A stretch of DNA of 64,000 bases, from contig NC_058051.1 in the NCBI RefSeq assembly GCF_020085105.1, positions 21,403,955-21,467,954 on the forward strand. The letters run 5' to 3'. The position numbers were made by a program, and so were the translations under genes. This DNA is from Siniperca chuatsi (taxonomy: Eukaryota; Chordata; Actinopteri; Centrarchiformes; Sinipercidae). Positions 18,487 to 32,445 of this stretch are shown here, piece by piece; position 1 is the stretch's first letter; each line of letters begins with the position of its first letter. Under the pieces are notes generated by a model, which did not search any database, was not told the DNA's origin, and saw nothing but the letters and a program-made list of their open reading frames with translations.

Positions 18487-21274
18487 ATTCTTAGCCTGAC
18501 AGTCCTTCCCTGCCCCTAAAAAAAAAGAAGAAACTGGAATCTTTTCTATTTGATTTGATTGTTTTTATTGGTTTGACAAGACAGCAGGTTCATTATAAAC
18601 CACAGTCTCACTGGCGAGGCTTCACTCCTCGGTTACCTCCTGATCATGAAACCTTTTCCTCATAAGCACTCACCTCACCAAGACACAATTTTTAAACGAG
18701 TTCAGAAACAATGCTGGAAACTGAAACTGGAAACACACTATAATCTTTTCCATTTTTATATTAGACAATCAATTAATCAGTCAACGTTACTGGTGTCTTA
18801 ATTTTTTATTTCGTCGACTGTCAACAAAGGAAAGGTGCACAAACAAGTAAACATTCTGCGTGTACTTCACTGATGGTGTCATAGCTTCCAAGCTCTTGTC
18901 TCTTGGCTGAACAGTTCATAGGGAGTTGCAATGAATTCTCTCCTCTAGCATCTTGTAACCTGTCCAGACATGCTCCTAAATGTATCATTGCAGAAAACTA
19001 TGAAACAATTTGAGCAGATGCTGCCAGTTTAAATAACTAAACTGTGTGGTCAGAGCTATTATATCATTAATCTTCTCCCTCTCTCCACTCATGCTTTGCC
19101 AAGATAAGGAAACACCCTCACCTTCAACCCAAAAGAGGTAAAGAGATACCTGAAAGTACTTCTTTTGATATGTATCCCACAATGCTGGTGACAAAAGTGT
19201 TATGAAGTCAGTGCCACAGACCTTTTCAATCATGTTATCTTCATTTCATTCCCTTCTGCTGAATTGCATATCCCAGAACAGATTTTGAAAGGAAATGATT
19301 TTTGCTGTAACAACACACACAATTCAAATTGGTGTGTACAGGTCAAAGTGGCCTTTGCATGTGGTTAGTTGCGTACACAGTTCATATTGATGGCATGAAC
19401 TGTAATAACCACTTGTATGAAGTTGTCTGTCTCTGGCTCCCTGTAAATAATAGTCAGTGTTGGCTGTAAACAAGGTGAAGGCCTCTGTAGAGATGTCTGA
19501 CAGGTGGTATCTCAGGTCATTCTGTTCATTCCTCTAAACATATTTAATCTTTTCCATTCGTCACTTATTCCCCTACAATGCACACGCATTCTCTGTTAAC
19601 TTCCTAATCCACTTTAAAAAACTGAATTGAACCAATCAGGTAATGTGCGAATGACCTCAGAGTCGTGGAGGTCATTCTGTGACAGTGCTAGATGATCCTA
19701 CAGTTCAGTGCAGGGTCAGAGGTTTGTCTGTAGGGCAGGGGAACACAGCTGGATGCTCTGCTCTGAGGTCAGCTTCAGTGATGGTAATGAGATAAAGAAT
19801 AGGACAAAAGGGAAACAGGGATAAAGAGAGTGATGAATGGGAGAGAATCTCACTTTCACTCGCCTTTAATGATTTTACAGAGGCTTTATACCTACAGTCT
19901 GTTGATTTATGGTTTTTGTAATGTTATATTACTGTTGTTGTCTTTACAAGACTGAGCGCAGGCAATACAAATGGCTTTTTTTGGGGGGCTGGCCATTCAT
20001 TAGTGAGTGTCTCCTCTTGGCCTAGTTAAATCCAGAATGAAAGCCTGATGGGCAGTAACTCCTGAAACTGTGCCAGACAGTAACAAACACCCTAGAGGGT
20101 TTCTGGCAGGAAGTCTTTAGATTCTTTGCTCTTTTGCAGCCAAAGAAATGACCCTGTCATGCACTGACAGTGATATTAGTAGGATGTGTAGAGAGAAAAC
20201 TGCATTATGAGGATCATAGCTAGGAAGTGGGAGTGTATCGCCTATAGTTGCCATAAGGAGGAGGAGTATAAACATGATCCGGACTGTGATCTGATGTCAC
20301 CAGTGACTCCTGAAAAGGGAACAAAAGCAGTTGGAGCATTGTCACTTGGCACAGATACCACAGCGATCACTTCCATCATAAATCACTGCTTTTCAAAATG
20401 ATAGGTGTCTGGTGACAGGACGGGTAGGCTGAACAAAGCAGTGTCTGCTGTGACAGAAACTCACATGAAATGGAAGCAGTTCACAGCGCCTGACCTGATG
20501 GTTTCTGCGGAGAGGAATATCAGCAGAGCAGATGAGAGAATGAGGATGCATTCCAATTAGGACCTTCTTTGGAAACTATGTCAAACGAGTTGTCTTCATC
20601 TCGAGGCAGCCTGATATTATCAGTGGCTGAAAAGGAAATGTACACAACAGCGAATATTGGGAGTGATTATTTTCACTTGTCATTTTGAAATTTTAAGATA
20701 AGTCTCTCATCTGTGTATTATGCTGCTAATCGAGAGTGACAGTTTAGACCACCAAATTACTTAGTTACTATACTATTTTTGCATGTATATAATAATAATA
20801 ATAATGATGTGTATCATATATATATACAGTGGTGTGAAAAAGTGTCTCCAGCTACAGTATCTCCTGCCAAGCTTCATCTTGTAAAAGTTGTAGCTCTCTT
20901 GCCAATGTCTTCATCAGCATGAGCATCACTAGTCTTTTGTTTATGTTTTCCTTAAGGCAGCCATAATCAGTATTTTTATATTAACAATTGGATCACATGA
21001 CTACTTGTATGTGAAAGAGGTTGCTCGCAGTGATCTCACAGAAATTTGTCATCAACTCTACAGTTCTCTTCAGCTCTACAGAGCTTTTCAGCATCTTTCA
21101 GCTCGTGTCAGCATGTTTTGGTTTTACGTCTAACATAGTTAGCTGTATGCTACCTGCTTAGCACCAAACAGCAGGCAAAGTCAGCGACTAGCTAGCAGCT
21201 AAAGACCCAGATATTTCCCTCAGGAGTTGGTGGAGACCCAATATCACAAATTACAAATTTGCCTCAAGGGGCTT

Positions 21275-21275
21275 A

Positions 21276-21330
<55 letters not shown>
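21275..21330. repeat. (AT)n microsatellite inside the transposon nest
   Basis: About 27 TA units separating the left inverted arm from the LINE fragment. Confidence 0.95.
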
Positions 21331-21331
<1 letters not shown>

Positions 21332-21846
21332 AATGGCTAGAGCGGGCTGGATTGAAGGACAGCACAGAGGCACTCATCATGGCTGCACAGGAGCAGGCCC
21401 TGAGCACCAGAGCAATAGAGGCCCAGATCTACCACACCAGACAAGACTCAAGGTGTAGGCTGTGCAAAGAGGCCCCTGAGACAATCCAGCACATAACTGC
21501 AGGGTGTAAGATGCTGGCAGGAAAAGCATACATGGAGCGCCGTAACCAAGTAGCTGGCATAGTGTACAGGAACATCTGCACTGAGTATGGACTGAAAACC
21601 CTGAGCTGGAGAAGGCCTGGAAGGTGAAGGCAACAGTCGTGCCCGTGGTCATTGGAGCACTCGGGGCAGTGACCCCCAAACTGGAGGAGTGGCTACAGCA
21701 GATCCCTGGAAGAACACCAGACATCTCGGTCCAGAAGAGTGCAGTACTGGGAACAGCAAAGATACTGCGCAGAACCTTCAAGTTCCCAGGAGGACCCAAG
21801 CTCGAAGGATGAGACCACCCGCGGAGGGTGAAGGACAAAGTTTTTT

Positions 21847-21848
<2 letters not shown>
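21331..21848 (+). pseudogene. 3' end of an R4/Rex6-like non-LTR retrotransposon, internally deleted
   Basis: The translation from about 21331 shows the C-terminal part of a non-LTR retrotransposon protein. A CCHC zinc knuckle (CRLCKEAPETIQHITAGC) is followed by a conserved tail (ATVVPVVIGALGAVTPKLEE, then SAVLGTAKILRRT). Elements with this architecture carry a restriction-like endonuclease between knuckle and tail. Here that core is missing: the frame runs from EYGLKTL straight into a shifted ELEKAWKVKA at about 21600, so the fragment is dead. No reverse transcriptase domain remains upstream. It ends in a (TA)n tail, as expected for R4/Dong-type elements, which favour such repeats. Family assignment is from remembered fish sequences. 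Confidence 0.75.
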
Positions 21849-23262
<1,414 letters not shown>

Positions 23263-23324
<62 letters not shown>

Positions 23325-23326
23325 AT
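23263..23326. repeat. (AT)n microsatellite
   Basis: About 30 TA units directly after the Tc1 right end. Confidence 0.93.
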
Positions 23327-23334
23327 ATTCTATA

Positions 23335-23637
23335 TATATATCCCCGTTAGGGGTCGCGGGTGACTGGAGCCTATCACAGACAAGGACAGACAACCATTCA
23401 CTCACACATTCATTCAATACGGGCAATTTAGAGTTATCAATTAACCTACACATGCATGTCTTTGGACGGTGGGAGGAAGCCGGAGAACCCGGAGAGAACC
23501 CACGGTAACACGGGGAGGACATGCAGACTCCACCCAGAGAGATTGTGTGATGTTGGTCCGGTCCGGGAATCGAACCCACGAACCCACGATCTCCTTATTG
23601 GGAGGCAGGAGCTGTAGCCGCTCTGCCACCGTGCACC

Positions 23638-23640
<3 letters not shown>
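23335..23640. repeat. Interspersed fish repeat with CATGCATGTCTTTGGA core
   Basis: About 300 bp of moderately GC-rich sequence unlike its AT-rich flanks. It contains CATGCATGTCTTTGGACGGT and a GGGAATCGAACCCACGA stretch resembling a tRNA-type B box read on the minus strand. I recognise it as a widely dispersed repeat of fish genomes, but I cannot name its family. Open frames through it on both strands are by-products of the repeat. Confidence 0.6.

Positions 23641-23676
<36 letters not shown>
23641..23676. repeat. (AT)n microsatellite
   Basis: About 18 TA units abutting the minus-strand LINE 3' end. Confidence 0.93.
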
Positions 23677-23680
<4 letters not shown>

Positions 23681-23776
23681 CTTCTGTCCTTCACCCTCCG
23701 CGGGTGGTCTCATCCTTTGAGCTCGGGTCCTACCAGAGGCCTGGGAGCTTGAGGGTTCTGCGCAGTATCTTGATGT
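23677..23776 (-). mobile_element. Truncated 3' end of an R4/Rex6-like LINE
   Basis: On the minus strand this is the same 3' end as the LINE fragment ending at 21848: AGATACTGCGCAGAACC, then the shared GGATGAGACCACCCGCGG and GAGGGTGAAGGAC segments leading into (TA)n. Only about 100 bp remain, a typical 5'-truncated retrocopy. Confidence 0.75.
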
Positions 23777-25458
23777 AGCCTAGTCTAGTCTCTCATGTTC
23801 CTATATGTACAGATTGTAAAGCCCATTGAGGCAAATTTGTGATTTGTGATATTGGGTCTCCACCATCTCCTGAGGGAAATATCTGGGTCTTTAGCTGCTA
23901 GCTAGTCGCTGACTTTGCCTGCTGTTTGGTGCTAAGCAGGTAGCATACAGCTAATGATGAAAAATTGCTATGAGATCACTACAAGCAACCTCTTTCACAT
24001 ACAAGTAGTCATGTGATCCAATTGTTAATATAAAAATACTGATTATGGCTGCCTTAAGGAAAACAAAAACTAAAGACTAGTGATGCTCATGCTGATGAAC
24101 ACATTGGCAAGAGAGCTACAACTTTTACAAGACGAAGCTTGGCAGGAGATACTGTAGCTGAAGACATCCACACCAGAGCAGCCTATAACAGGTGGAAGCT
24201 TGCTGCAGGTGGCAGGCCTTCAAAGGCAGCAGTACGAGACGTGTTTAGACATCAAACAACTGAGAAGCTGCATATAGGGAAGCTGCATGCTACCATTGTA
24301 AAGTAATGAGCACCCACAGGGTCAGTGAGGTCTGGGCAGATGAACAGTAGAATAATCATGTCTCAGTTTTACATATAAAATCTGCAACACTGAGGAGTAT
24401 TGCAACTCTTAAAGGTAATGAGCAGGCACCCGGGGGGCACAAACATGCAAAAATAACTATGACTCAAATATTTAGCAAGGCATCACAGGAAAATATGGCA
24501 TAAATGATCCAATCTGGGCAATACTTGGTGAGTTGTAGCAGATAAAATAGCCACTTCTGGCTGTTTTTGTTTTTCAATCAACTGATGTCACCATTATTGA
24601 TAATCAGGGAAAAGAAGAATGGTCGTAGTATTTTGAGGGAATGCAAAGGAACAGTCGCCCCCTACAGTCAGGGACCAGTACCAAAAAGAGTCTCCACTGC
24701 TGCTCCTGATGAGTGTAACGTCGGATTACAACATTCTGTATTCTTATCAACTTAGGCACTATTTCTCTGAGACGAAATAAAAAGGAAAACAGAGTCAGAA
24801 TGTGACGGGTTCGTCAGAGCTCTAATGACAGGTTTATCTTGAAGAGAGACAGAGACAAACATTACCTCAGAGCTGCCTCCTCCAGTGCTATGCTGCAGAC
24901 TTGCCCCAAAGACAGCATAATTTCACTGAGTCTGTACTGATCTGTCCTGGGGGAAATTCCTTTCTACTACTGTCCCTCTCTGCAGCAGACTGCAGTTGTC
25001 AGTGTTGGGTCATATGATGATATATTTGTGTGTTTCTACAATGGAAAAATTCCACCATCGTGAACACATGCATGAGCAGCAAGGCTGAAAGCTCAAACTG
25101 GAGACACGTGCAGGATAAAGATGGAGACCAGACAAGCTGTGTTAGACAGCGAACACAAAGCTCAGGTGAAATCTACTTGGTGGATCATTAAAGCCAAATT
25201 CTCATCCAAATAAAAAACTCTCAACTCTGTCCCTTACAAAAATGGACCAATGACTGAAAGTGAAACAAAAGAAAATTCCTTTTGCTTATAGTAACTGGTT
25301 AGATGTACTGTACAATGTAAGAAAGACTTGGTCCCTCCTTCCACAAGCTGCCTCAAAGCCAGTCAGGCAGGTTTTCTGTAATTACATGAAAAATGGCTTT
25401 GGTCCCTCCGGGGTTTTGGCCACATCTGAGACACAGAAGAGGTGTCTTTGCGTGCTTA

Positions 25459-25480
25459 TGTGTGTGTGTGTGTGTGTGTA
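25459..25480. repeat. (GT)n microsatellite
   Basis: About 11 GT units. Confidence 0.93.
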
Positions 25481-27974
25481 ATTGAGAAATGGGAAGCACT
25501 GACAAATAGAAGAAACAGTGAGGGGTTATGTGTATATGTGAATGGTCATTTCTCATTTTGTTACCTGTTTGTTTGATACTAATGCTGGAAAGCGCTTAAC
25601 AAGTTTAATCTGACATAATAATCAAATTCTTCCTTGATATAAAGTACAGAACAGTCACTAAAGTTTAAAAACCGACACCAGTCAAATCTCAATTAACAGT
25701 TCTGTCAACATCACGAATAAGACAAATCATACTGTTGCAGTCTGTTTCAAACTGTGTAAAACTCTAAATGCCACTGGCATAAAGCATCCCTGTGGTTTAT
25801 TCTAGAAGTCTTTCATGATTTGTGTTAAATTGTGCGAGATTCCTTCCTAAATCCTGGTAATCAATCAAAACCTTTCGAAAACAAGCCTTGGGCAACATAT
25901 TCAGGAAAAACCCTGCTGTTTCAGAGCTGCGGAGAAGATGTTGAAGATGATGTAGGTGAGTATGAACCCTCCTCTCCAGGGTGAACTTATGATTAATCTA
26001 AATCGTGTCAACAAAATCAATATTTTGTTCTGCACAAGAAACAAGCGCATTGAAATTCACAATATCGGCTAGCTAGGCTAGCTGATTTGATAGATTTGAG
26101 AGCAGAATCTGTCTGGAGTACAGAGGCCTGCCAGATGCTTCTATATCAACACCTCTTTTATCACCTGAAGAGAGTCATTCTGCCAACTATGACAGTAATT
26201 CCATCTGAGAGGGCCACACTGACAGAGGTATCATCCCAGCATCGATGAGTGGGACTGACTGAGTGCACACATTTACGTTTTGGTAACATTTTAGTTTTCT
26301 GAGAATTCTCCCGGGTAGTGAGCACTGTCGGCCAATGTTTGGACTTCCTGAATTTATGTATTCAATAAAAAGAAGAGCAGCACATTCCTTCAGAGTTCTG
26401 TGCCAACCTGCATAACTGTATTTGCACAATGGAAGCCTCTTTTCATGTGTAGGAGAACGGCAATAAAAGGGTTACCATGATGGCAGGTTAATCCTCCTAT
26501 ATTAACACCCAAGAACAGAATGATTTAACATCAAAACTCCAGATGCTTGATGACGGTAAAGGCAAAGGAAACAGTCAACACGCTGCCTGATGACTTTCTG
26601 GCTTAAGTAAACAGAGTGTCTTATAGTAAGAAAAATGTATGCTGTTTTACACTTGTCTTATTGTACAAATAGTCATGAAGAGTGTCTCATGCTATAATCA
26701 ACTAATCAAGTGGCAACAGCAGGCAGGTCAGCAGGCATATAGTGCAGGGAACATGCCAAAATGCAGCAGTGTGCTTTAAATAGCCTCAGGTGTTTAGGTA
26801 AGTTGACTTGTGTGTTTTATGGGAAGGATAAGTGCCCCTGCGCACTGTGGGAAACTAAAAGATGGATTTGGCAGCTACTCATTATATTCACAACTGCTAA
26901 TTAAAATGTGGTAAACATGTTTGTTTATTTATCATTGTTTATCACCTTCTCACTCATGAAAACAGCAGAGTTAGCAAGTTTGTTTAAGGCATACCTGTTG
27001 TCGTGTGCATGTCATAACTTCACATGTGGTGATTCCTGCCTGTTCTTGTGTGCTGGAACATCTTAATTTAAAAGGGTTCACGATTTGAAACAATGCATCC
27101 GATTCAAGCCTAGAAAAAGAACAGGCATGTTTTCAGTAAGTTAAAGTCTAGCAAATGTGAGTGCATCAAACAGATTAAGGCGTTTTAAAAGCCTATTGTG
27201 CCAAATTTTGTTTCTTGCACACAAATCACCAGAGGGAGTTTAGAGCACTTGACTAGCCAAATTAAGTTCATTAGTTCATTGTCCTAAGAAATAATGGCTA
27301 GAAAACTACAATAAATGGACTCTTCCACCTAGATTTATGTTTTGATTGCAGGGCTAACCTTATTACTATTCATTATTTTTATGATTTTTTTGCAAGGCCC
27401 AAAATATCCTTGCTTAGATTTTTTCTAATATATGTCTGATCAATCTGAAGCTAATCTCTCAAATCGCATTATGTTCCAACTTCATATCCAGTCATACTAT
27501 TTTTGGATTCTGTTTTTTTTTTTGTGAACACCAATAACTAATCCCTTTCCACATTTTCTTTTGAGAACAACGTGCCACAGCACAGTCCACAACTGTATGA
27601 CGATTGCACCTTGAAGAGGAAAAATGCCTTTTGAAATAACAAACACTTGAAGCCAGCTTATTACTTGGGTGACATTGTTTCTTCCAAGGCAAGCCTCAAC
27701 TCTTCATCATTATACAACTCTGCCCATTGCTCACCCACAGAAAATGTATTACCCTCACTCTACAGATCCATGTAGAGTAGACAGTATGCATTCCATAGCA
27801 GGTTGGTTGTGAGAGCCAAGCAGTTTGTATGGAATTCCTTGCGCCAGCTGATGAGATGTCAGGTATGAAACCACACCTCCAGTGCTTTTGACCACAAATA
27901 GATTATTGCAGATTAAATTGTCTTTCAAGGACACAAACGATACCATGTTTATGTGTACAGTAGGTTATTGTGAA

Positions 27975-28065
27975 CAAGACTAAGAGTCTATTTCCGTCTG
28001 GAACAAAGTGGTGGGCCGACCAACAGTACAACATTGCCATCCCCAAAAGCCACACTGCTAGCATG
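27975..28065 (-). repeat. Fragment of the fbln2-intron repeat family
   Basis: GTCTGGAACAAAGTGGTGGG and the following CCATCCCC...GCCACACTGCTAGCATG match the end of the family seen at 39210-39290 and, inverted, at 49990-50100 and 57420-57490. Confidence 0.6.
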
Positions 28066-31000
28066 ACTAACAACAGCATTAATTTATGTAGGATGTTCAT
28101 GTACAATCTATTTTTGACATTGTAAGCTTCAGAGCCTTGCATTCATGTCTCTGCTCTATCGCAGTCCATATTTTGCTGATAATGCTATTTTTACTCTGGA
28201 GTTTGCATACTAATTCAGTTATCTTCACAAGGTTTTGTTGTTTGCATAACCGATCTGATGGGGAGGCAACGTGACTGGGTGTGGACTGGGAAACGCACTT
28301 GCCTCAGGACCTCAGGGCGTCTGTTCTGCACAAAGTGCAGAAGAGAGAAATACTGTCCTGCCATTTTCTGTAGTCCTCTGTGTTCCGTGCTTGCTACATT
28401 TCGAGCTGTCTTAGAAGTTTTGATTAGGGTCTGTAGGATAAATCAACAAATCCAGTTGTTTCAGACCACAAAGATCTGCATTCTCATCATGCATCTTTGA
28501 AATCATTTTGAGTCATCAGCTCCTGTGGGAACAAGTCTGAAGATAACCCATTCAGGAAGCCCATATTAGAGTCAATGAGGCAGAGTGGAGCAAAAACACA
28601 GAAAACATAGCCCTCCAGGTAAAAATACTCATGTAAAGAGGAAGCTTGAAACTGGTTGAATAGACTGTCGTGCAAAAATGGAGAAGGCCACGTCGTTAAA
28701 TGTCAACAGAACAGGAAGAAAATGCACATGCATAATTTTATGTCATTGCACCTGGAACACAATTTAGCTGCCAGGTTAGGCAAGAGCTTTCTATATATTT
28801 CATCATCCAGACCCAACAGAACTTCTTGGAGTGATATATCTCACAGAGCTGTTAGGTAGTGGAAGAGCCATTGCCATCATGAATTTTCCTCACACACGCA
28901 CAACAAGGTCACTTGATTTGAAAAGGACTAAGACTAAGAAAATAAACAAAATGTTTCCAGAACTGCAGCTTCAAAGCCTGACAGAGATTGACATACAGTA
29001 GATAGTCACAGTTGTATATCCAGGTTTTGACTCTCATGAACCTTTTGGGGCCACCCAACTGTGTGTTTCACCAACCAGATGTCATCAAGGTAGATAATCA
29101 CCAAGCCAAAGTAAATAACACTGCGTCACTGTTTTTTTTTTTTTTTTTTGCTTTTATTCTTTTTTTCAGAACTAGATTGTAACTAACTCACAAACTCACA
29201 AAGCCTCTCTTTCACATTCAGTGGGCCACTGATTTTCTACAAGGGGGTGCTATTTGGTCTTCATCAGATCAGTTGTACAAATGTCAGTTAGCGCCAAAAA
29301 CAACAAAAAAATTCTTTTCAGGTTTGAAATGTAAAATATAAATATAAAACACACACAGTAACTACATATAAAAAAGAAAAAACTCAAGCTGTAATGCACC
29401 TTGCCTGCGGGTGGCAGAAGTCTCAATATTGCAGAAGCTGTTGCTGATGGTGGACATTGGCACATCTTCATCTGCAGGTGCAAACTGCTGCTGCTTTTTT
29501 CCTTATCTAAGGTGACCCAGGTTTGAGCGGAACTGCAGGTATGAAACTACTGGTACTGCAGCTCTTCAGCTCTGCAACTGGATGATACTGGTAGAGGCCG
29601 GCTGTTTCAGGTGCCTTGCATCAATGCAATGGTGTCATTTTTAAAGTTCTATTGTAAGCCAAAACAACTGCACAAACTCATTCTTTCAATACTGTAATAC
29701 GTGTAGGGATTGCCAAGGAGTTTGGAACGCCAGACTAACCAGACTTCTGCGCTTTCTCAACAACCTTTCATGTAGCTGTACCTTCATAATGTACTTCATG
29801 GGCACACCAAACAATTATAAAACTCAATAATGCATCTTATTTCAGGGATTTAACATGAGTGGGATTTTGAATATGAAAGCTTAAGCAAGTAAAAACGTTT
29901 CTGTGTGTGTTTGCTTGTACAGCCCATCTGTTGTCTGGTCAATTACAATGTGCAGCATTTGAATCTGAGTACAATCAGGTGTTTTCAGGGTTCTGAGAAG
30001 ATATGCATCTGCAGGCTCTGGCCACGGTGCAGGGCTTCATTTCCACTGAATTGTTGGCTCAGAGCTGCCCTCTGTGTGCATACCTGTGCTTGTGCAGTCT
30101 CTGCGCGTGCGTGTGGCTCTTTGTGTGTTTGTTGCTTGCTTGCCTGCATGATACATACATTATACACAGTGCAAACAGGGCAGCGGAAGTAGGCATGTAC
30201 AGTTGGTGCCAGGATCTTTTAGTGCAAAATGTTTCTGTTATATGCAAACATGTCATGCATAAGATATAAAACAGCTTTATTGCTGACAAAAGTTTTGTTC
30301 TAGTCTGAGCTGGTAAACTACATCTGAAATCAGCTCTTATCTTCAGTCTCTTAACACTTTCCCACTTATGCTTTCCCTTGAGCATATGAAACTTCAAAAA
30401 AATCAGCATTAAAGGTACATTTCCAGAATGGATTTCTACCTCTTTGTAGTCTTGATTTTGATCAAGGAATGCCTCCTGCTCATCTCTGATCAACTAAGTG
30501 CATAAAAAAAGATGAGACTTCTCTTTTAAATCAGGCAGAAAGGAATGCACATTTACTCTCAGCTCGCCTTGGGGCCTTAGCCTGCACCAAACATGTTTTG
30601 GAGTACAGAAAAGAAGACTAATAGCACCTACTGGGGGCTCCCACATGCATACAACTGTATCATAAACTGCTATTATGGCACACTTCCAAGTTCTCCTACA
30701 AGACAGAATTTATATTTTATGGCATCATATACAAATGATGAACAAATTGCAAACAGAAATGCCTGAAATGTGCTAATAAAAGGGTAGACTGAGGTAATCA
30801 GATTTACTTTTTGACTACTTTGTCTCACATGTAAATGTGTAGAAAATTTGGTTCAGAGGACAATCTACTTGAATTTAAATTTACTTTGCAATTGCCGTAA
30901 TGCTATTGTCATAAATTACCCCATAATTAGTTATTCTCTGTAAAGATCGTGATACTAATCTCACAAAATGCCAATTCTTTTTTCCAGAGCTGACTTTGTA

Positions 31001-32396
31001 ATCCTATAATGAATCTGTCCTTTAATTTGAAAGTCAAAAGAGGTACTGTCATTCCTTTGTTGTCTGTGTGTGTATGTGGGTGAATATATGCATTCAAGTG
31101 GAGGCATAAGTGTGTCTGTACACTTTCACCAACTTTTCTAACGTGTGCTTTGGCTGTTTTTCATGGTGATTTTCTGTGACAAAATCCTGACCTACCAAGA
31201 AGATGCCCACAAATTATATCAGTGATACTTCATACAGCCTTTTCTGGTGAACTCGGCCCTAACCAAAACATTCACACTTCAATAGATCCTCTCACAAAAG
31301 CTGTAAGTGAGACAGAGGAGGCACGCAACCTTCCCGGCACTGTCACAGCTTTAATGAGCCTTCATACTCTTAGCTTCCCAGGGAGAAAAAATCAAATGAA
31401 AGACTACTTTAATGAAACAATGACTAAGGTTTTCAAATGGGAATACCCTCTTTCATTAAATACTCTTAACTAAGATCCATTTCCCAAACTATCTGACTCA
31501 TCAACTACAAAAAATGCCAAAAACATAGGGGGATTTCACAATATCACACACATAGTGAATTAAAATACACTGTGTTCATGGGAATGATTGGAATATTGAA
31601 AATAACAGGGATACAACTTAATATGTTGTGTGTTTTCTTGTGTTCTTAGAGTTGGATCAATGATACTACCTCTAAATGAGCAAAAGCCCTGATGACAAAG
31701 GTTGAAAAGCTTCTTCAGCTTAGCCATAACCTTAATAGTGGCACTGTGGGGACACCAAACATAGAATTAAATGCAATTATGAAAAAATGTTTCCAACACA
31801 AGAGGTGCCTGTGAGAGGGGAACCAGAGAAGCTGTATTCATTTCACACAGCCCCGGGTGCTGAGAGGATATGGCAGTCCTTTTCATATTGGCAGCTGTTT
31901 GATCAGACTAACAGCGCTCCTTAGTCGTACCATAGCTGCAGGTCTGATCTAAACTCCTCATCAGATTCAAAGGAGACACCGCGTCTCCAATGCACTCCAG
32001 GCTCTTTCCATAAACACAGCTGAATTATTCCTTTGAGCGCCCTTGCTTGATACTGGCCTCCATTTTTATTTCAGACAGCAGAAGGACAACCAACGAACCT
32101 CACAGTGGTGGATAAGGAATAAGGTTGCCCACAGTGTGTTTTACAGTGTCAGCAAAGGTGTGAAATTTTGCCGTGAGGGCATCTGATAGCCCGTAGATCA
32201 ATTGTGGCTGATAGTGTTCTCTGTGCATTGTGGAAAATAACAGGGAAAGTAGAGAGCAGCAAAAGAAAGAGAGAGAAAGAATTCACCACAGACACTGACA
32301 GTGAATGGAGGTGTAGCTAGCATAGCTCTGTGTTGTGTGTTGATCATGGTTATCAGAGCCACAGTAGATGACTGATAACTGAGGTGTGGTGTTGTG

Positions 32397-32399
<3 letters not shown>

Positions 32400-32442
<43 letters not shown>
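32400..32442. repeat. (TG)n microsatellite
   Basis: About 21 TG units; open frames across it on both strands are artefacts. Confidence 0.97.

Positions 32443-32445
<3 letters not shown>

Larger units (their letters stand above)
15351..20826. other. Intergenic region downstream of wnt7a
   Basis: No gene is recognised. It contains a long GT microsatellite at 17461-17517 and a CAGC/GCCA tetranucleotide run at 18464-18486. Open frames here are short and lack domains or splice-linked neighbours. Enhancers of wnt7a could lie here, but nothing in the sequence alone identifies one. Confidence 0.5.

Noticed and set aside
23335..23640. A tRNA gene suggested by GGGAATCGAACCC
   Set aside because: Only a B-box-like motif is present inside a dispersed repeat; no cloverleaf is visible.
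30059..30493. 144-codon minus-strand open frame
   Set aside because: No domain, no signal peptide, no conserved neighbours, and overlapping frames of similar size on the other strand.
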